A stretch of DNA of 64,000 nucleotides from an uncultured Nonlabens sp. (GTDB taxonomy: Bacteria; Bacteroidota; Bacteroidia; Flavobacteriales; Flavobacteriaceae): NCBI RefSeq assembly GCF_947495285.1, contig NZ_CANLXZ010000007.1, positions 62,001 through 126,000 on the forward strand, read 5' to 3'. The notes beneath the pieces were generated by a model. It ran no database searches. It was not told the origin of the DNA and was given only the letters and a program-made list of their open reading frames with translations. The number at the start of each line of letters is the position of its first letter. Positions within the stretch are counted from its first letter, which is position 1. Both the position numbers and the translations under genes were made by a program. Below are positions 28,809 through 39,407 of the stretch, piece after piece.

Positions 28809-31352
28809 TTATTTCTTGGTTGTTTTCTTTTCAACCGGAGCTTTTTTCTTAGCAACGGTTTTCTTTTTTGCAGGCGTCTTCTTTTTAGCCGCCGCTTTTT
28901 TCTTGGGAGCTTTTTTTGCGATAAGCTCTTGAGCTTTTTCTAACGTTATCTTTAATGGATCAATATCCTTAGAAAGCTCCACTTTCACTTTACCTTTAAT
29001 AACATTATGCCTACCCCATCTAGCCTTCTCAATTCTTATCCCTTCTTCTTCCCAGTCTACAATAAGTTTATCCTTCTCTTTTTGAATCTTATCCTTTATC
29101 AAGGTTTCAATATCGTCGTTAGAAAGATTATCAAAGTCATATTTCTTATTCACAGAAATAAACATTCCTGCCCATTTTATATATGGACCGAAACGACCTA
29201 CACCCTTAGTCACAGGTTGCTCATCATAATTATAAATAGGAGCATCTGCCTTTTCCTTCATCTGAATTAACTCTGCAGCGCGCTCAAACGTAAGAGTCAT
29301 AGGGTCATCTTCCTTCTCCAGACTTACAAAGGTCTTCTCATTAAACTTCACATATGGACCAAAACGTCCTTGATTTACCTCTACAGGATAACCGTTATAT
29401 TCACCAACAGTTCTAGGCAATTTAAATAACTCCATCACCTCTTCTAAAGTAATGGTATTCAAATGTTGAGTAGGTAATAAACTAGCAAACTCAGGTTTCT
29501 CTTCATCTTCTACCGTACCTATTTGCGCCATCGCACCGAATCTTCCTAAACGCACACTAATAGGCTTACCACTTTCTGGATGGATTCCTAAAACACGCTC
29601 CCCTACTTCACGCTCAGCATTCTCTGCAACATCTTGTACTGTAGGATGAAAGCTCTTATAAAAATGCCCCATCATGTCGGTCCATTCTTCCTTACCTTCA
29701 GCAATATTATCAAAAGACTCTTCCACATTTGCTGTGAAATTATAATCTAAAATACTACCAAAGTGTTCTACTAAGAAGTTATTCACCACTCTACCTACAT
29801 CTGTAGGAATCATTTTATTTTTATCAGACCCAGTCTTTTCAGTAAGCTTTTTCTCTGCCACCTTATCTTTACTTAAAGTAAGTTGAACATAATCTCGCTC
29901 AAGACCTTCTGACTGGCCCTTTTCTATATATTTTCTATTTTGAATAGTAGTAATAGTAGGTGCATAGGTAGATGGACGTCCTATACCTAGCTCTTCTAAC
30001 TGTTTTACTAGAGATGCTTCAGTATATCTATAAGGTGGTCTAGTAAACCTCTCTGTAGCTGTAATTTTTTTATTTAATAAGGATTGTCCTATTTTAAGAT
30101 CTGGCAATAACCCTTGCTGCTCAAGATCTTCATCATCCGTACTTTCTAAATATACTTTTAAGAAACCTTCAAATTTTACAATCTCACCACTAGCAGTAAA
30201 ATTTTTCTCGTGCTTATCTGCAGATATAGTAACATTAGTACGCTCTAATTTTGCATCACTCATCTGACTTGCTATGGCTCTTTTCCAGATCAACTCATAA
30301 AGACGTATCTGGTCGCGATCTGCTCCAGCACTATGGACAGCAAAATTAGTAGGACGTATAGCCTCGTGTGCCTCTTGAGCACCTTTAGACTTTCCTTTAT
30401 AGTTACGCTCTTTATGGAATTCACTTCCATAAGCTTTATGTATCTCTTCTTCAGCGCCTTGCTTTGCTTCCTTACTTAAGTTAACAGAATCTGTTCTCAT
30501 ATAAGTAATTAAACCAGCCTCATAAAGACGCTGTGCCAGCTGCATGGTACGACTTACATTAAAAAACAATTTACGTGAGGCTTCTTGTTGTAAAGTAGAC
30601 GTAGTAAATGGTGGTGCAGGAGATTTCTTTGCAGGCTTTTTAACAAGATCTGCTACCTCAAATTTTGCTCCTTTGTTCACCTCAAGAAAATCCTGAGCCT
30701 CTTTAAGTGACTTTAAATTACTAGGTAATTTTGCTTTAAGCAATGCTCCTTCTTCCGTATTAAAATCGGCATCGACCCTGAAAAAATTATCAGAATTAAA
30801 GTTCAGTATTTCATCTTCTCGTTCTACGATTAAACGCACAGCAACAGACTGCACACGTCCTGCACTGGCTCCACCTTTTACCTTGCGCCATAGGATAGGA
30901 GATATTTCATAACCCACGATACGGTCTAATATACGACGTGCTTGTTGCGCATTAACCAGGTCATAATCTATAGTACGTGGGTTATCAATCGCGTTTTGCA
31001 CTGCACTTTTAGTAATCGCATTAAACACGATACGTTTCGTGTTTCCTGCTTTAAGATCCAGCTGTTCTGCCAGGTGCCAGGCTATCGCCTCACCTTCTCG
31101 ATCCTCATCACTTGCTAGCCAGACCATCTCTGCATCTGCAGCCATTTTTTTAAGTTTTCTAACAAGGTCTTTCTTGTCACTACTCACTATATACTTAGGC
31201 TCAAAATTCTTATCCACATCTACGCCCAATTCCTTTGAAGGTAAGTCTGCGATATGCCCAAAACTGGACGCTACTTTAAAATCTTTACCTAGAAATTTTT
31301 CTATCGTTTTTGCCTTAGCTGGCGACTCTACAATAACAAGATTCTTTGCCAT
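28809..31352 (-). CDS. topA: DNA topoisomerase I
   Basis: Type IA topoisomerase that relaxes negative supercoils. The TOPRIM domain starts LVIVESPAKAKTIEKFLG and includes SDEDREGEAIAW; the catalytic Tyr lies in ITYMRTDSVNLS near residue 290. The C-terminal region has three repeats of the type RFGPYVKF / GRFGPYIKW / RWGRHNVIK in place of Cys4 zinc fingers and ends in a lysine/alanine-rich histone-H1-like tail of about 35 residues. I start it at 31352 (MAKNLV), 847 residues: the open frame eight codons longer overlaps a promoter -7 box. Confidence 0.95.
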   Translation of the reverse strand: MAKNLVIVESPAKAKTIEKFLGKDFKVASSFGHIADLPSKELGVDVDKNFEPKYIVSSDKKDLVRKLKKMAADAEMVWLASDEDREGEAIAWHLAEQLDLKAGNTKRIVFNAITKSAVQNAIDNPRTIDYDLVNAQQARRILDRIVGYEISPILWRKVKGGASAGRVQSVAVRLIVEREDEILNFNSDNFFRVDADFNTEEGALLKAKLPSNLKSLKEAQDFLEVNKGAKFEVADLVKKPAKKSPAPPFTTSTLQQEASRKLFFNVSRTMQLAQRLYEAGLITYMRTDSVNLSKEAKQGAEEEIHKAYGSEFHKERNYKGKSKGAQEAHEAIRPTNFAVHSAGADRDQIRLYELIWKRAIASQMSDAKLERTNVTISADKHEKNFTASGEIVKFEGFLKVYLESTDDEDLEQQGLLPDLKIGQSLLNKKITATERFTRPPYRYTEASLVKQLEELGIGRPSTYAPTITTIQNRKYIEKGQSEGLERDYVQLTLSKDKVAEKKLTEKTGSDKNKMIPTDVGRVVNNFLVEHFGSILDYNFTANVEESFDNIAEGKEEWTDMMGHFYKSFHPTVQDVAENAEREVGERVLGIHPESGKPISVRLGRFGAMAQIGTVEDEEKPEFASLLPTQHLNTITLEEVMELFKLPRTVGEYNGYPVEVNQGRFGPYVKFNEKTFVSLEKEDDPMTLTFERAAELIQMKEKADAPIYNYDEQPVTKGVGRFGPYIKWAGMFISVNKKYDFDNLSNDDIETLIKDKIQKEKDKLIVDWEEEGIRIEKARWGRHNVIKGKVKVELSKDIDPLKITLEKAQELIAKKAPKKKAAAKKKTPAKKKTVAKKKAPVEKKTTKK

Positions 31353-31373
31353 TAAACTATCATTTTTAAAACG

Positions 31374-31406
31374 CAAAGGTATGAGTTATTTTTATGACCT
31401 ACACAA
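31374..31406 (-). promoter_or_regulatory. Promoter of topA
   Basis: Minus-strand TTG (complement of 31404-31406), 22 bases, TACCTTTG (complement of 31374-31381). Transcription would start just upstream of the ATG at 31352, which supports the shorter topA start. Confidence 0.55.
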
Positions 31407-31548
31407 ACATCTGTTAAACAGATAGTTAAAAATATAATATAATTTTAAACCACTCATTTATTGACCTTTAAGTTCATTAACTCAACTGCACCTTATCGAT
31501 ATTTTATCTTTTAAAAATGATTTTTATGTAAAAAGATGTTTAGAATTC

Positions 31549-31564
31549 CGCTTTCGCGAAAGCG
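31549..31564. repeat. Iterated palindrome, copy 6 (topA-miaB gap)
   Basis: This is a perfect CGCTTTCGCGAAAGCG. With flanks it reads AATTC before and AGACCGCA after, the same as copy 1, so the conserved unit there is about 29 bases. Confidence 0.95.
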
Positions 31565-31654
31565 AGACCGCAGCAAAAACTGTCCTTATTATAAAGATTA
31601 TTAGATCAATGAAAAATATTAAACAACTTAATGCTGCCATTGTGTCATAAAACA

Positions 31655-31662
31655 TATCTTTG
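31655..31662 (+). promoter_or_regulatory. Possible -7 element of miaB
   Basis: TATCTTTG lies 26 bases before the miaB ATG. The nearest TTG (31640-31642) is only 12 bases upstream, so only the -7 box is supported. Apart from this element, the topA promoter and one palindrome, the 336-base gap between topA and miaB shows nothing. Confidence 0.4.
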
Positions 31663-31688
31663 CAATGTTATATTAATGATGACGATCG

Positions 31689-33161
31689 ATGGAAAAGATT
31701 ATAGAAGAAGATAAGCAAGGAACTGCTATCGTGTTAGAACATAATGCCACAAACACGCGCAAACTCTATATAGAGAGTTATGGATGCCAGATGAATTTTT
31801 CTGATAGTGAGATAGTTGCATCCATTCTTGCAAAGGAAGGATTTAACACCACTAACAACATGGAAGAGGCTGATCTAGTATTAGTTAACACCTGTTCTAT
31901 AAGAGACAAAGCCGAGCAAACCGTACGTAAAAGGTTAGAAAAATATAACCGTGTTAAGGAACGTAAGAACCCTAACATGAAGGTAGGTGTTCTAGGCTGT
32001 ATGGCCGAAAGACTGAAATCTAAATTTCTTGAAGAAGAAAAAATTGTAGACATGGTCGTAGGACCAGATGCTTACAAAGATCTACCTAATCTGGTCGCCG
32101 AAATTGATGAAGGAAGAGATGCAGTAAATGTTTTACTCTCAAAGGAAGAGACTTACGGAGACATCGCGCCGGTAAGATTAAATTCAAATGGAGTAACTGC
32201 TTTTGTATCCATTACTCGTGGATGCGATAATATGTGTACATTTTGCGTGGTTCCTTTTACTCGTGGTCGGGAACGCAGTCGTGACCCACATTCTATTCTA
32301 GAAGAAGTGAATGATTTATGGAATAAAGGTTTTAAAGAAATTACTTTATTAGGACAGAATGTAGATTCTTTCTTATGGTACGGCGGCGGTCTTAAAAAAG
32401 ATTTTAAGAAAGCTAGTAAAATGGCAAAGGCAACTGCGGTAGATTTTGCACAGTTATTACATAAGGTAGCAAACGCACATCCTGATTTAAGAATACGTTT
32501 CTCTACAAGTAATCCACAGGATATAAGTGACGACGTTTTACATGCTATTGCCGCACATAGAAACATATGTAATTACATACACCTGCCTGTACAATCTGGT
32601 AGTAACCGCATCTTAAAAGAAATGAATCGTTTGCACACGAGAGAAGAATACATGAATCTAATAGATCGTGTACATGCCATTATACCAGAATGTGCAGTCT
32701 CTCAAGACATGATCACTGGTTTCCCGACAGAAACAGAAGAGGACCACGAAGACACATTGAGCCTTATGGAATATGTGAAATACGATTACGGCTTTATGTT
32801 TGCTTACTCAGAGCGACCAGGAACTATGGCTGCCCGTAAACTAGAAGATGATGTACCAGAAGAAGTAAAAAGCAGGAGACTTAGTGAGATTATAGCTGTA
32901 CAAAGAAGAACTGGTCATGAAAGAGCACAGTACTTTGTAGGTAAAACTGTAGAATGTCTCATTGAAAAAGAATCTAAAAAATCTGATCAACACTGGGCAG
33001 GAAGAAACACCCAAAATTATGTGGCTATTTTTGATAAAGAAGATTATAAAGTAGGTGAATATGTAATGGTAGAAATAACCGACTGTACCAGCGCAACTCT
33101 TAAAGGTAAAGCCATAGGATATAGCGACATGAAAGGACCTTTAACTTATGACACTGTATAA
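31689..33161 (+). CDS. miaB: tRNA-2-methylthio-N6-isopentenyladenosine synthase
   Basis: MiaB is a radical-SAM methylthiotransferase that modifies A37 of tRNAs reading UNN codons. In 490 residues it shows the N-terminal UPF0004 domain with Cys in SYGCQMN, VNTCSIR and LGCMAER, the radical-SAM motif [15 protein letters not shown] near residue 179, and a C-terminal TRAM domain. Length is normal. It heads a rightward run whose next gene starts two bases after its stop. Confidence 0.97.
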   Translation: MEKIIEEDKQGTAIVLEHNATNTRKLYIESYGCQMNFSDSEIVASILAKEGFNTTNNMEEADLVLVNTCSIRDKAEQTVRKRLEKYNRVKERKNPNMKVGVLGCMAERLKSKFLEEEKIVDMVVGPDAYKDLPNLVAEIDEGRDAVNVLLSKEETYGDIAPVRLNSNGVTAFVSITRGCDNMCTFCVVPFTRGRERSRDPHSILEEVNDLWNKGFKEITLLGQNVDSFLWYGGGLKKDFKKASKMAKATAVDFAQLLHKVANAHPDLRIRFSTSNPQDISDDVLHAIAAHRNICNYIHLPVQSGSNRILKEMNRLHTREEYMNLIDRVHAIIPECAVSQDMITGFPTETEEDHEDTLSLMEYVKYDYGFMFAYSERPGTMAARKLEDDVPEEVKSRRLSEIIAVQRRTGHERAQYFVGKTVECLIEKESKKSDQHWAGRNTQNYVAIFDKEDYKVGEYVMVEITDCTSATLKGKAIGYSDMKGPLTYDTV

Positions 33162-33162
33162 T

Positions 33163-34473
33163 ATGGAAAGTGTACAGTCCGTAAAACAGCGTTTTGAATT
33201 AATAGGTAACGACCCTGGTTTTAATAGAGCTATAGAAAAATCATTACAGGTTGCTCCTACAGATATTTCTGTACTAGTTACTGGAGAGAGTGGAGTCGGT
33301 AAAGAAAGTATACCTAAAATAATACACTCACAATCCTTTAGAAAACATGCAAAATACATAGCTGTAAACTGCGGTGCTATTCCAGAAGGAACAATAGATT
33401 CAGAATTATTCGGTCATGAAAAAGGTGCTTTTACAGGTGCTACCTCTACTCGATCGGGATATTTTGAAGTAGCAGACGGCGGCACTATATTCCTCGATGA
33501 AGTAGGTGAACTTCCCTTACCTACTCAAGTACGATTGCTACGAGTATTAGAAAATGGAGAGTTTCTTAAAGTAGGATCTTCTACCACGCAAAAAACTGAT
33601 GTACGCATAGTCGCAGCTACTAATGTAAGGATGTATAATGCTATTGAAAAAGGGAAGTTTAGAGAAGATCTTTACTACAGACTAAGTACTGTAGAAATAG
33701 ACTTACCTCCATTAAGAGAACGTAAAGGTGATATACATTTGCTTTTCAGGAAATTTGCAAGCGACTTTGCAATGAAGTACAAGATGCCCACATTGCGTCT
33801 AGATGAAAATGCTATTTCCATGCTCACTAATTATAGATGGAGTGGTAACATAAGACAGTTGCGCAATATCGCAGAGCAAATAAGTGTTCTAGAAAAAGAA
33901 AGAAATATAACCGCGGCAACTTTACACAACTACTTACCAGACGCCGGTAAAAACTTACCTGCTGTTATAGGTGAAAAGAAAAAAACTGATAGTGAGTTTG
34001 CAAACGAGCGCGAGATCTTATACAAAGTCTTATTTGACATGAAAAATGACTTGAACGATCTCAAAAAACTTACTAATGAATTAATGGAAAGTGGTAACGC
34101 AAAAGATGTAAGAGAAGAAAATCCTGGTTTAATAAAACGTATTTATGGAAACCATAAAGAAAACGAGCAGGATTATGAAGACGTTATAGATAACGCATAC
34201 GACTATACACAAGAAGAACACATAACACCTGTTCAAAAAACAAACATAGATAATCATTATATAGAACCTGTAGAACCTGTAGAACCTTCTAACGATCGTT
34301 ATGACTTTGCTCAAGAAATAGAAGAAGAAGAGTCACTCTCTCTAGCCGATAAAGAAATAGAATTGATTAAAAAGTCGTTAAACAGACATAAAGGTAAAAG
34401 AAAAGCAGCTGCAGATGATCTAGGAATCTCAGAACGCACGCTATACCGTAAAATTAAACAATATGGTCTTTAA
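33163..34473 (+). CDS. Sigma-54-dependent transcriptional activator without receiver domain
   Basis: A AAA+ enhancer-binding protein. Walker A is GESGVGKE near residue 41, the sigma-54 contact loop GAFTGA follows near 88, Walker B is GGTIFLDEVGE, and the end has a Fis-type helix-turn-helix (GKRKAAADDLGISERTLYRKIKQYG). There is no N-terminal receiver, GAF or PAS domain, so activity is probably set by abundance or another partner. A low-complexity acidic stretch with a small EPV repeat links the two domains. I start at 33163 (MESVQ), two bases after miaB; a frame-mate ATG at 33148 overlaps miaB. Its target promoters are unknown. Confidence 0.9.
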   Translation: MESVQSVKQRFELIGNDPGFNRAIEKSLQVAPTDISVLVTGESGVGKESIPKIIHSQSFRKHAKYIAVNCGAIPEGTIDSELFGHEKGAFTGATSTRSGYFEVADGGTIFLDEVGELPLPTQVRLLRVLENGEFLKVGSSTTQKTDVRIVAATNVRMYNAIEKGKFREDLYYRLSTVEIDLPPLRERKGDIHLLFRKFASDFAMKYKMPTLRLDENAISMLTNYRWSGNIRQLRNIAEQISVLEKERNITAATLHNYLPDAGKNLPAVIGEKKKTDSEFANEREILYKVLFDMKNDLNDLKKLTNELMESGNAKDVREENPGLIKRIYGNHKENEQDYEDVIDNAYDYTQEEHITPVQKTNIDNHYIEPVEPVEPSNDRYDFAQEIEEEESLSLADKEIELIKKSLNRHKGKRKAAADDLGISERTLYRKIKQYGL

Positions 34474-34975
34474 AAATCTTCCCTTATTAATTACTGGACT
34501 GGCTTTTTTAAGCTTGAGTTCTTGTGGGTTTTATAGTTTAAGTGGAGTAACCATACCGTCCGACATTAAGACATATCAAGTAGACTATTTCGGTTATCAA
34601 GCAGCACTTGTAGAGCCAGGTATAGAAAGAGATTTTAAAATAAAATTAGAAGAACTTATTCAAGATCAATCATCTTTAAATCTAGTTAACAAAAAGGGTG
34701 ACTATATCTATCAAGGAGAAATCACTAGATATTTTATTGCACCTATGACTGCTACTGCAAATAGTACAGCCTCTCAAAACCGATTAACTATAGAGATAAA
34801 TGTAAGATTTACAGACACTAAAAGAGACGAAGAGAGTTTTGAAAAAAAGTATAGTTTTTTTTATGATTATGATGCAAATATTCAACTACAAGGTCCTGCG
34901 TTAGATACAGCACTAGAGGTTATCTATGAGCAAATTACACAAGACATTATAAACGATACACTAGCTAAATGGTAG
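34463..34975 (+). CDS. lptE: LptE-like outer-membrane assembly lipoprotein
   Basis: A 170-residue lipoprotein (lipobox LSSC, Cys21) beginning CGFYSLSGVTIP, which matches the Bacteroidota LptE family: the plug that works with LptD to place lipopolysaccharide in the outer leaflet. The later region QGEITRYFIAPMTATANSTASQNRLTI fits too. It overlaps the sigma-54 activator gene by 11 bases and the next gene by seven, so the genes are coupled. Identification depends on the N-terminal motif and context. Confidence 0.82.
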   Translation: MVFKNLPLLITGLAFLSLSSCGFYSLSGVTIPSDIKTYQVDYFGYQAALVEPGIERDFKIKLEELIQDQSSLNLVNKKGDYIYQGEITRYFIAPMTATANSTASQNRLTIEINVRFTDTKRDEESFEKKYSFFYDYDANIQLQGPALDTALEVIYEQITQDIINDTLAKW

Positions 34976-35865
34976 ATGCAAACGATTTAAACTACGTGCT
35001 TGCACAACCTGATCAGGTTACAGTAGACCACATAGCATTGCTCGAAGAGACGCTAGTAGAATTCCCTTATTTTCAGGCAGCACGCAGTATTTATCTTAAA
35101 GTGTTAAAAAATGAAAGCAGTCCTATATACAACAAAGAATTACAAAGAACTGCCTCACACACAACAGACAGGTCTGTATTATTTGATTTCATAACATCTG
35201 ATTCATTCCTACAAAATCGAATTAGTGAGCAAATAAGACAACTTCAAGAAGAAAAAAAGGAGAATCTAAATACAGAAAAAATATTATCCAGTAGCCCTGA
35301 AGTAGTCGCTATTCAAAAACCCAGAGAAGAAGATCTTAATGCCAGTACAGATTTTACACAAGTCACTGATATCGATCTTTTTGAAAAGAAGAAAAACAAT
35401 TCTATAATAAACGAGCCATTAGAATTTAATCATAATGAAACCTACAGCTTCTCTCAGTGGTTACAATTAACAAGTCTACAGCCCATAGATAGGACACAAA
35501 TTGATGATGAAAAGCAAGATTTCACAAAAAAAATAGAAGAAATAAATGACAATCCAGCATCTTTAGAAAAAAATCTAGAAGAAGATGATCGAGCTAAGAA
35601 GATGGCGCGCATTGATCAATTTCTTGCAGAAAAACCAAAAATAAAGCCTCGTAAATCCCTCAGTCCCTTGATTAATATAGCAAATGATTATCAAGATCCT
35701 AGTCAGTTTATGACAGAAACTCTTGCCAAAGTTTACCTCGCACAAAAAAACTATTCCAAAGCCTTGAAAGCTTATGAGGTTTTAGTATTGCAACATCCAG
35801 AAAAAAGTGGTTTATTTGCAGACCAAATTCAAGAAATTAAGAATTTACAAAGTAACAAAACATAA
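34969..35865 (+). CDS. TPR-like protein of unknown function
   Basis: I do not recognise a named family. The 298 residues are soluble and acidic, with no signal peptide. The N-terminal part (about 1-85) is helical with FPYFQAARSIYLKVL; a charged, low-complexity middle follows; the C-terminus (about 245-290) resembles one tetratricopeptide repeat (TETLAKVYLAQKNYSKALKAYEVLVLQHP). It sits between lptE and secG, overlapping both by a few bases, so it is expressed with envelope-assembly genes and may act as an adaptor. Confidence 0.75.
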   Translation: MVDANDLNYVLAQPDQVTVDHIALLEETLVEFPYFQAARSIYLKVLKNESSPIYNKELQRTASHTTDRSVLFDFITSDSFLQNRISEQIRQLQEEKKENLNTEKILSSSPEVVAIQKPREEDLNASTDFTQVTDIDLFEKKKNNSIINEPLEFNHNETYSFSQWLQLTSLQPIDRTQIDDEKQDFTKKIEEINDNPASLEKNLEEDDRAKKMARIDQFLAEKPKIKPRKSLSPLINIANDYQDPSQFMTETLAKVYLAQKNYSKALKAYEVLVLQHPEKSGLFADQIQEIKNLQSNKT

Positions 35866-36215
35866 TGACAACATTTTATATTTTTTTAGCACTCATCGTT
35901 TTAGTATCATTTTTACTAATAGTGGTTATCATGGTACAAAACCCTAAAGGCGGTGGATTATCTTCTAGCTTTGGAGGCGGCGGTACACAACAATTAGGCG
36001 GTGTAAAGAAAACAGGTGATTTTTTAGATAAAAGCACATGGGTACTTTCTACAGCACTTCTTGTTCTTATACTTCTTGCTAGTACCTCTTTAATTCAAGG
36101 TAAATCTGTAAGTACTATCGAGGTAACAGATCCTAATGCTATAGAAAGCACAACTAATAATATACCTAGCGATGCTACTGATACTAGTGCAGGAACAGAC
36201 ACTGACACTGAATAG
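35865..36215 (+). CDS. secG: Preprotein translocase subunit SecG
   Basis: SecG assists SecYE in protein export. The 116-residue protein has two membrane helices (about 3-24 and 52-72) joined by the typical Gly-rich loop NPKGGGLSSSFGGGG, and a Thr/Asp-rich acidic tail. Its ATG overlaps the preceding stop as TAATG. A strong terminator follows at 36241-36271, so the miaB-to-secG run ends here. Confidence 0.95.
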   Translation: MTTFYIFLALIVLVSFLLIVVIMVQNPKGGGLSSSFGGGGTQQLGGVKKTGDFLDKSTWVLSTALLVLILLASTSLIQGKSVSTIEVTDPNAIESTTNNIPSDATDTSAGTDTDTE

Positions 36216-36240
36216 TATATTACTACATCATAAACTGACA

Positions 36241-36271
36241 AAATATCCAGCCCGCAAGGCTGGATATTTTT
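36241..36271 (+). terminator. Terminator after secG
   Basis: A perfect 12-bp stem, AAATATCCAGCC / GGCTGGATATTT, with a five-base loop CGCAA and following T residues, lies 26 bases after the secG stop. Confidence 0.9.
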
Positions 36272-36358
36272 GTTTACAGCAGTTTTGTCAGAGAAAATTA
36301 ATTGGCATATTTATGGCACACACGAGGTCATTAATAATCAAAAAAAACATTTTTTAAA

Positions 36359-36634
36359 ATGGCATTAAATATTCAACCTTTATCAGACAGAGTAGTTATA
36401 GAACCGACTGCTGCAGAGCAAAAAACAGCCTCTGGTTTATATATTCCTGATACAGCAAAAGAAAAACCTCAACAAGGTAAAGTAGTTGCTGTAGGGAATG
36501 GAAAAAAAGACCACGACATGACTGTAAAAGTAGGTGATACCGTGCTTTATGGTAAATATAGTGGTACAGAATTAAAACTAGACGGCAGCGATTACCTTAT
36601 CATGCGTGAGGATGATATACTGGCAATAGTTTAA
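36359..36634 (+). CDS. groES: Co-chaperonin GroES
   Basis: The 91-residue 10-kDa chaperonin ring protein that caps Gro[14 protein letters not shown] at the start, the mobile loop [12 protein letters not shown] near 21-32 and the ending [12 protein letters not shown] are diagnostic. It forms an operon with groEL, 97 bases apart. No CIRCE element (TTAGCACTC inverted repeat) is seen upstream, so HrcA control of the usual kind is not supported. Confidence 0.97.
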   Translation: MALNIQPLSDRVVIEPTAAEQKTASGLYIPDTAKEKPQQGKVVAVGNGKKDHDMTVKVGDTVLYGKYSGTELKLDGSDYLIMREDDILAIV

Positions 36635-36643
36635 TATGTATTC

Positions 36644-36659
36644 CGCTTTCGCGAAAGCG
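36644..36659. repeat. Iterated palindrome, copy 7 (groES-groEL spacer)
   Basis: A perfect CGCTTTCGCGAAAGCG, preceded by ATTC and followed by AGAACAAC, lies 9 bases after the groES stop and 72 bases before groEL. In RNA it would form an 8-bp self-complementary segment or pair between transcripts; no T-run follows. Confidence 0.95.
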
Positions 36660-36695
36660 AGAACAACATCAAAAATTTTAACGATTAAAAAATAA

Positions 36696-38369
<1,674 letters not shown>

Positions 38370-38396
38370 ATCATTTTTCTTTATCTTATTTTTAAT

Positions 38397-38427
38397 AAAA
38401 GCCAGCTCTTTTGAGGTGGCTTTTTTT
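38397..38427 (+). terminator. Terminator after groEL
   Basis: An imperfect hairpin (AAAAGCCAGCTC / GAGGTGGCTTTT with one mismatch, loop TTTT) followed by a run of seven T, 28 bases after the groEL stop. The rest of the gap to 38655 shows no further feature. Confidence 0.8.
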
Positions 38428-38655
38428 ATTTACTAACTTAAGCTAGATCTAAAAATAACAGCAATTCTATTATAAATAGTGCTATACGAAGCACATTATA
38501 CCAAAGCAAATCATTGTTTACAATAAAAAAACAGACAGATAGACCACTCTTGTGATTTAATTATTATCTTTAAAACCAAATATATACGATTATTTTGATC
38601 TAATTCTTAGGTCCATCTATCTTTAATACAACTAGAAAACTCATAGTTTAAACTT

Positions 38656-39174
38656 ATGAAAAACATAACCCTTACCATAGCATGCCTATTCTTATTAGGT
38701 TGTAAATCTGAAAAAGAAGCAGAAGTAACAACAACGGTAGAAACAAGTACAGCCATTCCTGTAGAAAATAGAAACACATCAAATTCTAGTAGAACAGCTG
38801 TTTCAGGAAAAATGGAAGTCTATCTAGAAGACCTAAAAACCCTTGAAGACACAAGTAAAGGAAATCCTATTGAAGTATTTCAAGAACTTGCCGAAGAATA
38901 TGCCGCAGAGAAAATTGATATAAGTAAAGATAACTTTGCCCAAGCATTAAAAACAGCGTCAAAGTATAAACATGTCTACATTACGGTTAAAAACCATACG
39001 ATTGTAAAAATAAAAGATATAAAAAATTGCAAACCATCTGGATCTTGGGCCACTTGTGTTCCTTATGCAACAGGTTATATCAAGAAAGGTGCGATGCAAT
39101 ACAGAGAGGACTATGCAAATAATATTATCGGTAGACCAGATACGCAACAACGAGTGATGTATTTGTTTCATTAA
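38656..39174 (+). CDS. Lipoprotein of unknown function
   Basis: I do not recognise this 172-residue protein. It has a short signal peptide with lipobox LLGC (Cys16), a Thr/Ser/Asn-rich linker to about residue 50, a small helical domain (about 58-100), then a compact segment with two Cys (KNCKPSGSWATCVPY) that could form a disulfide, ending in VMYLFH. It stands alone between groEL and a secreted peptidase; no operon partner is seen. Confidence 0.75.
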   Translation: MKNITLTIACLFLLGCKSEKEAEVTTTVETSTAIPVENRNTSNSSRTAVSGKMEVYLEDLKTLEDTSKGNPIEVFQELAEEYAAEKIDISKDNFAQALKTASKYKHVYITVKNHTIVKIKDIKNCKPSGSWATCVPYATGYIKKGAMQYREDYANNIIGRPDTQQRVMYLFH

Positions 39175-39407
39175 TGATGGAAGGATGAATGAAAATCCTG
39201 TTGTACCTTTAAGCAGGGGTTTTATGTGTTTAACATTCTTAGAGTCTATGCAATAAAAAGAATATCTTATTGCATCCCATGCTGATAGAAGGACAAACAC
39301 ACTAATTTCTTTAAAAAAAACAGATATAGCACGGCCGTAAATGTTATTTTAAAAGATGGTTAGGTAAGAATATATTACTTTTAATAACACCCTATAAACC
39401 TCTTCTC

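Noticed and set aside
31353..31376. A longer topA start
   Set aside because: The extra eight codons overlap a consensus -7 box, and topoisomerase I proteins begin close to the MAKNLVIVESP motif.
34261..34287. Short tandem repeat in the sigma-54 activator gene
   Set aside because: It is only three units of a nine-base repeat giving Glu-Pro-Val in an acidic linker; too short to be more than low complexity.
36270..36360. CIRCE or sigma-54 (-24/-12) element ahead of groES
   Set aside because: No TTAGCACTC inverted repeat is present; TGGCAC occurs near 36313 but no TTGC follows at the required distance.
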